Shown in pieces: positions 1 to 6,570 of a stretch of 35,458 bases of DNA. A program made the translations under genes and the position numbers. Position 1 is the first letter of the stretch. Each line of letters opens with the position of its first letter. The DNA lies in assembly GCA_035626475.1 (NCBI GenBank), contig DASPNP010000017.1, positions 1 through 35,458 on the forward strand, written 5' to 3'. The notes under the pieces are model-generated. The model made no database searches. It was given only the letters and a program-made list of their open reading frames with translations, and was not told the origin of the DNA. The DNA is from DASPKT01 sp035626475. GTDB lineage: Bacteria > Pseudomonadota > Alphaproteobacteria > Azospirillales > Azospirillaceae.

Positions 1-286
1 ATTCCGGCGCGATCGGCGCGGTGGCGTCGTTCAAGCGCACGTCGCCCAGCATGTCGGCCGGCCCGTCCGGCCCCTCGGCGACGCGCTCGCGATCCTCGGT
101 CCGCTCGTTGCTGCCGGCCGGCGGCTCCTGGCCCTGCTCCAGCAGCGGATTGCGCTCCAGCTCCTGCTGCACAAAGGCAGTGAGCTCCAGATTGGACAGC
201 TGCAGCAGCTTGATCGCCTGCTGCAGCTGCGGCGTCATCACCAGCGACTGGGACTGCCTGATATCGAGGCGTTGCTGAAGCGCCAT
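1..286 (-). CDS. rpoN: RNA polymerase sigma-54 factor, N-terminal fragment
   Basis: The first 95 codons of sigma-54 read from an ATG at 286 and run off the left edge of the window. The start MALQQRLDIRQSQSLVMTPQ followed by LQQAIKLLQLSNLEL is the conserved glutamine- and leucine-rich region I, which contacts the core polymerase and the enhancer-binding activator. Residues about 50 to 80 are the usual acidic, variable region II linker. Sigma-54 directs transcription from -24/-12 promoters, typically of nitrogen-assimilation genes. It follows lptB on the same strand after 60 bp, which is the standard lptA-lptB-rpoN order in proteobacteria. The core-binding and DNA-binding domains lie outside the window. 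Confidence 0.95.
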   Translation of the reverse strand, partial: MALQQRLDIRQSQSLVMTPQLQQAIKLLQLSNLELTAFVQQELERNPLLEQGQEPPAGSNERTEDRERVAEGPDGPADMLGDVRLNDATAPIAPE

Positions 287-315
287 GCCCGCCCGGAACC
301 CCTGGGAGTGACGCC

Positions 316-350
316 CCCGGGCCCGGGCTTTCAGGAAAGCCTAGGCCTAG
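316..350 (-). other. three back-to-back palindromes in the lptB-rpoN gap
   Basis: Three perfect palindromes are packed together: CCCGGGCCCGGG at 316-327, GGCTTTC-AG-GAAAGCC at 326-341 (7-bp stem) and CTAGGCCTAG at 341-350, which contains the lptB stop codon. No T-tract follows on the minus strand, so this is not a classical intrinsic terminator. It could act as an RNA-processing or attenuation site that uncouples rpoN from lptCAB. That role is inference from position alone. Confidence 0.4.
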
Positions 351-1138
351 AGGCTGAACCGCTCGCCCAGATAGACCCGCCGCACATCCTTATGGGCTAC
401 GATCTCCGAGGGCTCGCCCTCCATTAGTACCATACCATCGTGCAAGATGTATGCCCGATCGACGATGTCCAGCGTCTCGCGGACATTGTGGTCGGTGATC
501 AGCACGCCGATGCCGCGCTCGCGCAGATGGCTGACCAGCTCGCGGATGTCGTTCACCGCGATCGGGTCGACACCGGCGAAGGGCTCGTCCAGCAGGATGA
601 AGTGCGGCTGCGAGGCCAGGGCGCGCGCGATCTCCACGCGCCGCCGCTCGCCGCCCGACAGGGCCAGGGCGGGGGTGCGGCGCAGGTGGGAGATGGAGAA
701 TTCGGCCAGCAGCTCGTCCAGCATGGCCTCGCGGGTGTCGCGGTCGGGCTCCACCACCTCCAGCACGGCGCGGATGTTGTTCTCGACGGTCAGGCCCCGG
801 AAGATCGAGGCCTCCTGCGGCAGGTAGCCGATGCCCAGGCGCGCGCGGCGGTACATGGGCAGGTCGGTGACCTCAAGCCCGTCCAGCGTGATGGTGCCGT
901 AGTCCGGCAGGATCAGGCCGGTGATTATGTAGAAGCAGGTGGTCTTGCCGGCGCCGTTCGGCCCCAGCAGCCCCACAGCCTCGCCGCGCCTCACCGACAG
1001 GCTGACGTCGCGCAGCACCGGGCGGCCCTTGTAGGACTTGCCCAGCTTGGAGGCGGTGAGGCCGGCCTTGTCGTTGTCGGCGACCAGCCGGGGGCCGGTG
1101 CGGTCCTGCGTGCCCTGGGCGTCGTTGCGCGGGGTCAT
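347..1138 (-). CDS. lptB: LPS export ABC transporter ATP-binding protein LptB
   Basis: LptB is the cytoplasmic ATPase that drives LptFG to extract lipopolysaccharide from the inner membrane and push it across the Lpt bridge. The 263-residue protein has Walker A GPNGAGKT at residues 59-66, the Q-loop in GYLPQEASIF, the signature LSGGERRRVEIARAL, Walker B FILLDEPFAGVDP and the switch histidine in LITDHNVRETL. The family is usually about 240 residues; the excess is a polar N-terminal extension of about 25 residues. Its ATG overlaps the lptA stop as ATGA, indicating translational coupling. The order lptC-lptA-lptB-rpoN is conserved. Confidence 0.97.
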   Translation of the reverse strand: MTPRNDAQGTQDRTGPRLVADNDKAGLTASKLGKSYKGRPVLRDVSLSVRRGEAVGLLGPNGAGKTTCFYIITGLILPDYGTITLDGLEVTDLPMYRRARLGIGYLPQEASIFRGLTVENNIRAVLEVVEPDRDTREAMLDELLAEFSISHLRRTPALALSGGERRRVEIARALASQPHFILLDEPFAGVDPIAVNDIRELVSHLRERGIGVLITDHNVRETLDIVDRAYILHDGMVLMEGEPSEIVAHKDVRRVYLGERFSL

Positions 1139-2151
1139 GGCTTCTTCACCTCAGGGGTCTGGCCCGGCTTGGGGGCGGGCTTCTGGGCAGGCGTGGACTT
1201 GGTGCCGGACTGGATGTCCTGGCCCGGTACGAACAGGCCGCGCACGCGGCCGTCGCCCCGACCTTTCGCAGTAGCACCGGGGCCGGCCAGCATGCGGCTG
1301 ACGCCGGTCTCGAGATTGACCTCGGCGGCGTTGCCGTTCAGCTGGCTCTGGCCGCGCGTCACCTTGACGTCGCCGGTCAGGGTGGCGAGGCGCGAGCGGA
1401 TGTCGTAGGTGCCGGTGGCGCCGCGCGCCACCTCCTTGGGCGTGGAGATGACGACGCCGCCCTGGGCGTCCACCCGGGTCAGGTCGAGCTGGCCCTGCTG
1501 GTTCTCCGTCAGCAGCCCGACCAGCCGGTCGGCGCGCACGCGGTTGTCGCCGCGCACCGCGACAGCGTCGCCGCGGGCCACCATCAGGCTCTCCTTGCGC
1601 CAGTACTCCAGCGTGTCCTTGGCGGTGACCACGTCGTTCTCGGTGATGAGCCGCAGGTCGCCCCCCGTGAGGACGGCGACCTCCTTGTCCACGTCGTACA
1701 CGCCGCGCTGGCCGTAGGCCTGTTGCTGCTTGGCCGAGCGGATCTCGACATTGCCGTCGGCGGCCAGCCGGTAGATCTCGTTCCCGCCGCCGGCGGCCTT
1801 GCGGTAATAGGCGGTGACCGTGTCGGCGCGCAGCGTCACGTCGCCGCGCACGGCCACGACGTTGCCGCGGGCGACCACCGCCAGATTGTTCTCATGCCAC
1901 TCGAACGCCTCATCGGCGGTGATGTCCACCGCGCCGGGCGGCGGCCGGGTGGCGGGCGCGGGCACCTCCGGGTCGGGCGACTGGGGCGCGGCCTGCGGCA
2001 CCGGCGGGGCGTCGGGGACCGGGGCGGCGGTCGGGACCGGCGGCGCCTCGGTGGGGATCGGCAGGGGGTGCTGCGGCGGCTGCTGCGCCGTGGCGGGGAT
2101 GCCCAGCGCCAGCCAGAGGGCGGCGCCGCCCAGGATCAGCCCGCGCTTCAT
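1135..2151 (-). CDS. lptA: LPS transport periplasmic protein LptA (extended form)
   Basis: LptA forms the periplasmic beta-jellyroll bridge that carries LPS from LptC to LptD. The 338-residue protein starts with a cleavable signal peptide (about residues 1-22, ending ATAQQ). A proline-rich stretch follows (about 23-73), then OstA/LptA-type beta repeats from about residue 74. Two similar blocks are visible: VVARGNVVAVRGDVTLRADT near 92-111 and MVARGDAVAVRGDNRVRADR near 190-209. The tail is rich in Lys and Pro. E. coli LptA is about 185 residues, so this version is nearly twice as long. The ATG overlaps the lptC stop. Confidence 0.9.
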   Translation of the reverse strand: MKRGLILGGAALWLALGIPATAQQPPQHPLPIPTEAPPVPTAAPVPDAPPVPQAAPQSPDPEVPAPATRPPPGAVDITADEAFEWHENNLAVVARGNVVAVRGDVTLRADTVTAYYRKAAGGGNEIYRLAADGNVEIRSAKQQQAYGQRGVYDVDKEVAVLTGGDLRLITENDVVTAKDTLEYWRKESLMVARGDAVAVRGDNRVRADRLVGLLTENQQGQLDLTRVDAQGGVVISTPKEVARGATGTYDIRSRLATLTGDVKVTRGQSQLNGNAAEVNLETGVSRMLAGPGATAKGRGDGRVRGLFVPGQDIQSGTKSTPAQKPAPKPGQTPEVKKP

Positions 2152-2852
2152 TGCTTCGCATCTCCGGAAGTGGTGCCGACCGCCGCCGGCGCGGCCTGGG
2201 GCCGGCCGCCGAAGCCCTCGTCCAGGCGCAGCCGCGCCTTGCCGGTGAAGACGATGGTCTTGCCGTCGTCCAGGATGCGGAAGCCGCCGGCGTCGATGTC
2301 GCCGAAGGGCCCCTGCCCCGTGACCCTGGCGTTGCCCCAGGCGATGCCCTTGCCGGTGTCGACCTGCACGTCCTCGGTCCGGAACTCGTAGCCCTGGTCA
2401 TGGAAGAGCGTGACGTCGCCGGCCAGCGCCAGCCGCCCCGACGCCTGGTCGTAGCGGCCGCGCCGCGATTCCAGCGACACCCACTCGCCGCCCTTCAGGG
2501 TGATCTGCGCCTGCGGGTTCACCAGGTCGACCTCCTTGCCGGGGCCGGTGGACTGGATGGCGCGCTCGGCCCGCACCTCGAAGGGGCGCTGGGTCTCGTC
2601 GGTGGCGCTGTAGCGGGCGTTCACCATCTCCAGCTGGCCGCTCTCGGGCCCGGCCTGGCGCGGCAGCGTCGTCTCGCGCAGCAGCGGCCAGAGCGCCATG
2701 GCGGCGATCATCGCGGCGGCCAGCCCGGGCAGCGCCACCTTGGCGATGGCGACATAGCGGGTGTGACGCTCGCTGTAGCCGCGCGGACGCGCCGGGTCCG
2801 CCGCCGGGGGCGGACGGCTGGAGGCGCGGTCGTCGGGGGTCGGAGCGGTCAT
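2148..2852 (-). CDS. lptC: LPS export system protein LptC
   Basis: LptC is a bitopic inner-membrane protein that passes LPS from LptBFG to LptA. From the ATG at 2852 it is 234 residues: a proline-rich cytoplasmic lead, one membrane segment (about residues 35-58, VALPGLAAAMIAAMALWPLL), then a periplasmic beta-rich LptC domain with the motif VDLVNPQAQI and repeats such as GDVTLFHDQGYEFRTEDVQV. A GTG at 2894 in frame would add 14 residues. I prefer the ATG because it places the membrane helix at the expected distance, but neither start has a strong Shine-Dalgarno. It is first in the lptC-A-B-rpoN run and 143 bp downstream of rnd. Confidence 0.9.
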   Translation of the reverse strand: MTAPTPDDRASSRPPPAADPARPRGYSERHTRYVAIAKVALPGLAAAMIAAMALWPLLRETTLPRQAGPESGQLEMVNARYSATDETQRPFEVRAERAIQSTGPGKEVDLVNPQAQITLKGGEWVSLESRRGRYDQASGRLALAGDVTLFHDQGYEFRTEDVQVDTGKGIAWGNARVTGQGPFGDIDAGGFRILDDGKTIVFTGKARLRLDEGFGGRPQAAPAAVGTTSGDAKQ

Positions 2853-2995
2853 GCTGTCCGGCTGGAAGTGAAACCGTTGCGTCGGCGGGCACACTGTACC
2901 CGACGCGCGAATCAGGGGTCAAATCGTGGCTTTTTCCAGGTCCGTCCAGGGGCGCGCGGCAGAATTGCGCAGGATGCGCGCCGCCGGCGGCTGGA

Positions 2996-3607
2996 TCAGT
3001 GGGCGAAGATATCAGGCTCGTCCCAGCCGCCCAGGTCCAGCAGGCCGCGGGTCGGCAGGAAGTCGAAGCAGGCCTGGGCCAGCTCGGTGCGCCCCTCGCG
3101 CGCCAGCATGGCGTCCAGCTTGCCCTTCATCTCATGCAGGTAGAGCACGTCGGCGGCGGCGTATTTCAGCTGCTCGGCCGAGAGCTCGTCGGCGCCCCAG
3201 TCGCTGGACTGCTGCTGCTTGCTGATCTCGACGCCGACCAGCTCCTTGACCAGATCCTTCAGCCCATGGCGGTCGGTGAAGGTGCGGACCAGCTTGGAGG
3301 CGATCTTGGTGCAGTAGACCGGCGCCGTCATGACGCCCAGATACTTGTACAGCACCGCCACGTCGAAGCGGGCGAAGTGGAAGAGCTTCAGCACGTTCGG
3401 GTCGGCCAGCAGGCGCTTCAGGTTCGGCGCGTCGGCCTGGCCCTTTCGGATCTGCACCAGGTGGCTGCGGCCGTCGCCCGAGGAGAGCTGAACCAGGCAC
3501 AGCCGGTCGCGGTGCGGGTTCAGGCCCATCGTCTCGGTGTCGATCGCCACCACGGGACCGAGATCGAGACCATCGGGCAGATCGCCGTCATAGAGGTCGA
3601 TGGACAT
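2996..3607 (-). CDS. rnd: Short ribonuclease D-type 3'-5' exonuclease
   Basis: This is a DEDDy-family 3'-5' exoribonuclease of 203 residues. All three Exo motifs are visible: Exo I VVAIDTETMGL (Asp and Glu), Exo II FHFARFDVAVL (Asp) and Exo III YAAADVLYLHEM (Tyr and Asp). E. coli RNase D has about 375 residues including two C-terminal HRDC domains. This protein stops after the catalytic domain, as is common in alphaproteobacteria. It probably trims tRNA or other small RNA 3' ends. It lies between the tRNA-Leu gene and lptC on the same strand. The start at 3607 has only a weak ribosome-binding sequence. Confidence 0.88.
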   Translation of the reverse strand: MSIDLYDGDLPDGLDLGPVVAIDTETMGLNPHRDRLCLVQLSSGDGRSHLVQIRKGQADAPNLKRLLADPNVLKLFHFARFDVAVLYKYLGVMTAPVYCTKIASKLVRTFTDRHGLKDLVKELVGVEISKQQQSSDWGADELSAEQLKYAAADVLYLHEMKGKLDAMLAREGRTELAQACFDFLPTRGLLDLGGWDEPDIFAH

Positions 3608-3677
3608 GGCGGCGGCTCCTGCAGTCTTCGTCGGGCGGGTGGGTCGGACAGATCGTCGGCGGGGAAAGCGGACCCCG

Positions 3678-3716
3678 GAAAAGACGCGGGCCGCCGTCCT
3701 TTCGGAGCGGCGGCCC
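3678..3716 (-). terminator. intrinsic terminator downstream of tRNA-Leu
   Basis: On the minus strand a perfect 9-bp GC-rich stem (GGGCCGCCG pairing with CGGCGGCCC, plus-strand arms 3688-3696 and 3708-3716) is followed by CGTCTTTTCC. It lies 36 nt after the tRNA 3' end and would separate the tRNA transcript from rnd. The T-run is short and begins a few bases after the stem, so termination may be partial. Confidence 0.6.
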
Positions 3717-3751
3717 AGCGACTTTTACTTGTACAGCACTAACTCGCGAGT

Positions 3752-3838
3752 TGGTGCCCAGGAGAAGACTCGAACTTCCACGGTATCTCTACCACAGGTA
3801 CCTGAAACCTGCGCGTCTACCAATTCCGCCACCTGGGC
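3752..3838 (-). tRNA. tRNA-Leu (anticodon CAG)
   Basis: This 87-nt leucine tRNA on the minus strand includes an encoded CCA. The acceptor stem GCCCAGG/CCTGGGC is perfect. The D arm contains GGTAGACGC. The anticodon stem CAGGT/ACCTG encloses the loop TTCAGGT, giving anticodon CAG, which reads CUG, the dominant Leu codon in this GC-rich genome. A long variable arm (class II tRNA) follows, then a T arm with loop TTCGAGT. Confidence 0.97.
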
Positions 3839-3851
3839 ATCGCGGGCCGGA

Positions 3852-3880
3852 TAGCTACCGTTCCAGGGACCCCGTGTCAA
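3852..3880 (-). promoter_or_regulatory. sigma-70-type promoter P1 of tRNA-Leu
   Basis: On the minus strand a perfect -35 box TTGACA (plus-strand 3875-3880) is separated by 17 bp from TAGCTA (3852-3857). The -10 box is only a partial match. The predicted start falls a few bases before the mature tRNA 5' end at 3838. Confidence 0.6.
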
Positions 3881-3961
3881 CACCTTCTTTTTGGCTTTCG
3901 CCGAAGCTGTTTTCCGGAGGGATCCCGGGGCGGAGCGGCTACTAGCCGTTCGCGGAGCGCT

Positions 3962-3990
3962 TCTATATAAGCTTGCGCCGAGCGGGTCAA
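3962..3990 (-). promoter_or_regulatory. second upstream promoter P2, minus strand
   Basis: On the minus strand TTGACC (plus-strand 3985-3990) is followed after 17 bp by TATAGA (3962-3967), close to consensus in both boxes. It lies about 110 bp upstream of P1 in the same direction. It could be a tandem tRNA promoter or drive a short leader RNA. No ORF lies between it and the tRNA. Confidence 0.5.
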
Positions 3991-4053
3991 AGGGTTCTTT
4001 TCTGCCCCCGCGATTTTGGTTCAGCGCACCTGTCAGAAGGGTCGGAGAAGGCG

Positions 4054-5079
4054 ATGGTCTATCGGTATCGGGTTGCCACGGTGTTCGGCGCGTCGGGCTT
4101 CATCGGGCGTCATCTGGTGAAGCGCCTGGCGAAGACCGGCTGCATCATCCGCTGCGTCTCGCGCCAGCCGAGCAAGGCGGGCTTCCTGCGCACCAACGGC
4201 GCCGTCGGCCAGATCGCCCCGATGGGCGTGGACATCCGCGACGATGCCTCGGTGCGCGACGCCATCCAGGGCGCCGACCTGGTCATCAACCTGACGGGCA
4301 TCCTGGCGCCGTCCGGCCGGTTCGGCTTCGACGCCGTGCATGCCGAGGGCGCCGGGCGCATCGCCCGCATCGCCGCCGAGTGCGGCGTGCAGCGGCTGGT
4401 GCACCTGTCGGCGCTCGGCGCCAAGGCCGGCTCCGCCTCCAAATACGCGGCCAGCAAGGCCGAGGGCGAGCGCCAGGTGCTGGCCGCCTTCCCCGGCGCC
4501 ACCATCCTGCGCCCCTCGATCGTCTTCGGGCCGGAGGACGGCTTCTTCAACCGCTTCGCCCGCATGTCCATGATGGCGCCGTTCCTGCCCCTGATCGGCG
4601 GCGGCCACACCAAGTTCCAGCCCGTCTATGTCGGCGACGTGGCCGACGCCCTCATGCAGGCGATCTCGACGACGGAGAGCATGGGCAAGACCTACGAGCT
4701 GGTCGGCCCGGGCACCTACAGCTTCCGCGAACTGATGGAGCTGGTGGTCCGGGAGACGCAGCGCAAGAAGCGCCTGGTGTCCCTGCCCTGGGGCCTCGCC
4801 AAGCTGATGGCCTTCTTCATGGAGATCCTGCCGGGCAAGCCGCTGACCCGCGATCAGGTGGAGCTGCTGAAGACCGACAACGTCGCGTCGGGCCAGCTGC
4901 CGGGCCTGGCCGAGCTGGGCGTGAACGCCACGGCGGTGGAGCTGATCGTGCCCACCTACCTGGACGCCTTCCGCGTCGGCGGCCGCTTCGCCACCCAGCG
5001 CACCAGCAGCACCACCGGCGACGTCAACGACGCCCCGCGCGGCGAGCCCGCCAACCCGGGCCGCGGCAAGTACGTGTGA
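4054..5079 (+). CDS. Complex I NDUFA9-family NAD(P)-binding protein
   Basis: This 341-residue atypical short-chain dehydrogenase belongs to the family that includes the mitochondrial complex I subunit NDUFA9. The N-terminus has the Rossmann dinucleotide motif FGASGFIGRHLVKRLAKTG. Later landmarks are LVINLTGIL, VQRLVHLSALGA, SKAEGERQVLAAFPGATILR and the PSIVFGPEDGFFNRFA segment. In alphaproteobacteria such proteins associate with or assist assembly of respiratory complex I; that role here is family inference. The ATG at 4054 is chosen because GGAGAAGG precedes it by a few bases. A longer frame upstream runs into the promoter region. It converges on uppP across a repeat element and a terminator. 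Confidence 0.85.
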   Translation: MVYRYRVATVFGASGFIGRHLVKRLAKTGCIIRCVSRQPSKAGFLRTNGAVGQIAPMGVDIRDDASVRDAIQGADLVINLTGILAPSGRFGFDAVHAEGAGRIARIAAECGVQRLVHLSALGAKAGSASKYAASKAEGERQVLAAFPGATILRPSIVFGPEDGFFNRFARMSMMAPFLPLIGGGHTKFQPVYVGDVADALMQAISTTESMGKTYELVGPGTYSFRELMELVVRETQRKKRLVSLPWGLAKLMAFFMEILPGKPLTRDQVELLKTDNVASGQLPGLAELGVNATAVELIVPTYLDAFRVGGRFATQRTSSTTGDVNDAPRGEPANPGRGKYV

Positions 5080-5145
5080 GACGGGCGGCCAGCGTCCCCT
5101 GGTGAACCGGTCGCAAGGTTCTCACCGACGGCTGCCGCTCCCTGA

Positions 5146-5351
5146 CCGTCATCCCGGCGGAGGCCGGGACCCAGAGGTTGCAGCCATGGGCGGCCGATGA
5201 AGCGCGCCCGTAGGTCGCATGGAGCGCAGCGCAATGCGACATGCTCCGGCCGAGATGTCGCATTACGGCTCCGCCTCCATGCGACCTACGGGTGCTGCAT
5301 GGATCGCATCCCGCTGCAACCCCTGGGTCCCGGCCTGCGCCGGGATGACGG
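5146..5351. repeat. composite palindromic repeat, copy 1 (outer arms plus nested module)
   Basis: The outer arms are inverted copies of about 30 nt: the left begins CCGTCATCCCGGCGG at 5146 and the right ends GCCGGGATGACGG at 5351. Both arms continue into a shared GGGACCCAG...TTGCAG block. A different palindrome sits inside (5207-5292). Read on the minus strand, the left and right flanks match those of the copy at 18384-18666. With the terminator at 5411 it fills the 367-bp gap between the NDUFA9-like gene and uppP, which are convergent. No gene is visible in the gap. Confidence 0.85.
5207..5292. repeat. nested palindromic module (GTAGGTCGCATGG type)
   Basis: A perfect 18-nt inverted repeat (CCCGTAGGTCGCATGGAG at 5207-5224 and its complement at 5275-5292) encloses a second inner inverted repeat built on AATGCGACAT and ATGTCGCATT. 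It sits inside the outer repeat 5146-5351. The outer copy at 18384-18666 lacks it and holds another module at that place. Confidence 0.85.
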
Positions 5352-5410
5352 GTGGAGGGGTCACTTCTCGCCAGGCATCGTTTAACGGGCCTAGGCCCGG
5401 TCAGTGAAAG

Positions 5411-5441
5411 GGGTGCTCCTGCGGGGGCGCCCTTTTCTTTT
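5411..5441 (+). terminator. intrinsic terminator of the NDUFA9-like gene
   Basis: A 9-bp stem (GGGTGCTCC at 5411-5419 with GGGGCGCCC at 5424-5432, including two G-T pairs) has a TGCG loop and is followed by TTTTCTTTT at 5433-5441. It reads on the plus strand and stops just before the uppP stop codon at 5447, so it protects the convergent gene from read-through. Confidence 0.75.
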
Positions 5442-5446
5442 GCCCC

Positions 5447-6241
5447 TCACCGCGCCAGCGTGAACCAGGCCAGCATCAGGGCGCCCAGCACGATGCGGTA
5501 CCAGGCGAAGGGCGCGAAGCCGTGGCGGGAGACGAAGCCCACCACCGCCTTGACCACGACGAAGCCGGTCAGGAAGGCGGCGGCGAAGCCCACCGCGATG
5601 AGCGCGATGCCGTCGGTCGACAGCGTGTCGCGGTTCTTGAACAAATCGTAGGTCGCGGCCCCCAGCATGGTGGGGATGGCGACGAAGAAGGAGAACTCGG
5701 CCGCGGCCTTGCGCTCCACCCCCATCAGCAGCGCTCCCATGATGCTGGCACCGGAGCGCGAGACGCCCGGCACCAGCGCCAGGCACTGGAACAGGCCGAT
5801 GCGCAGCGACAGGGAGATGGGGAAGTCCTCCACCTGGTCGTGCCGCGCCACGGGCACCGCCCGCTCGATCATCAGGATGGCGATGCCGCCCAGGATCAGC
5901 GCCACGCAGACCACGACTGGGTCGAACAGCACGTTCTTGATGAAGCCGTGCAGCAGCACGCCCAGGAACGCCGAGGGCAGGAAGCCCAGGATGATGGCGG
6001 CGGCGAAGCGGCGCGCGCCGGGATCGCCGCCCAGCGTCGCCACCACGCGCCAGAGCCGGGCGAAATAGGCGATGCAGACGGCCAGGATGGCGCCGAGCTG
6101 GATCACCACCTCGAACACCTTGCCCGGCGGTCCCTGGAAGCCGAGCAGGTCCCCCAGCATGATCATGTGGCCGGTCGAGGAGACGGGAATGAACTCGGTC
6201 AGCCCCTCGACAAGGCCCAGCAGGACGGCTTCGAAGAACAT
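5447..6241 (-). CDS. uppP: Undecaprenyl-diphosphatase UppP (BacA)
   Basis: UppP dephosphorylates undecaprenyl diphosphate on the periplasmic side, recycling the lipid carrier for peptidoglycan and O-antigen synthesis and giving some bacitracin tolerance. The protein has 264 residues with several membrane helices. Both family motifs are present: GLVEGLTEFIPVSSTGH near the N-terminus (catalytic Glu and Ser/His cluster) and PGVSRSGASIMGALLMG in the middle. I use the ATG at 6241. A TTG at 6250 would add three residues but leaves only two bases to the nearest GGAG. A TATAAG box lies at 6274-6279 upstream without a convincing -35. Confidence 0.95.
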   Translation of the reverse strand: MFFEAVLLGLVEGLTEFIPVSSTGHMIMLGDLLGFQGPPGKVFEVVIQLGAILAVCIAYFARLWRVVATLGGDPGARRFAAAIILGFLPSAFLGVLLHGFIKNVLFDPVVVCVALILGGIAILMIERAVPVARHDQVEDFPISLSLRIGLFQCLALVPGVSRSGASIMGALLMGVERKAAAEFSFFVAIPTMLGAATYDLFKNRDTLSTDGIALIAVGFAAAFLTGFVVVKAVVGFVSRHGFAPFAWYRIVLGALMLAWFTLAR

Positions 6242-6570
6242 AGGGGACAAGGCTCCGCTTCTGCGCTCGGGCGCTTATAGCAGCGCGCGCACCGTCGGGC
6301 GAGGCACGCGTGCGGCGCAGCAACGGGTGAACGGGCAGCCTCCTTTGTTGATCCCTCACGCGATAGTCTCGGATCGGACCTATTCACCGGTAGATCGGCT
6401 GCTCATTTCCTGTGCATCTGGCCGCCCCTCACCAGCGCATCGCAGCAATGCGGCAGCCCTGCTGACCAATCGGCAAAAAAGTTCTGGATGAGGCTCCTTC
6501 TCTGACTTATACGAACCTTGGCGGGCGCTCCGACGACAGAGCGTTACGCTTTCGTGACGAGGAGCGGTCG
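6242..6570. other. intergenic region between divergent uppP and gltD
   Basis: This 329-bp gap holds the promoters of both divergent genes. No convincing ORF or RNA gene is visible. The part from about 6350 to 6510 is noticeably AT-richer than its surroundings and carries an A6 run near 6475 and TTATAC near 6506, but no well-spaced -35/-10 pair and no sigma-54 -24/-12 match. Confidence 0.5.

Noticed and set aside
3891..4053. N-terminal extension of the NDUFA9-like gene upstream of 4054
   Set aside because: The in-frame codons upstream overlap the minus-strand tRNA promoter region, lack family residues, and the ATG at 4054 has a good Shine-Dalgarno.
6242..6570. Riboswitch or small gene upstream of gltD
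   Set aside because: No ORF with a start and Shine-Dalgarno and no extended stem structure could be found; only AT-rich DNA typical of a promoter region.
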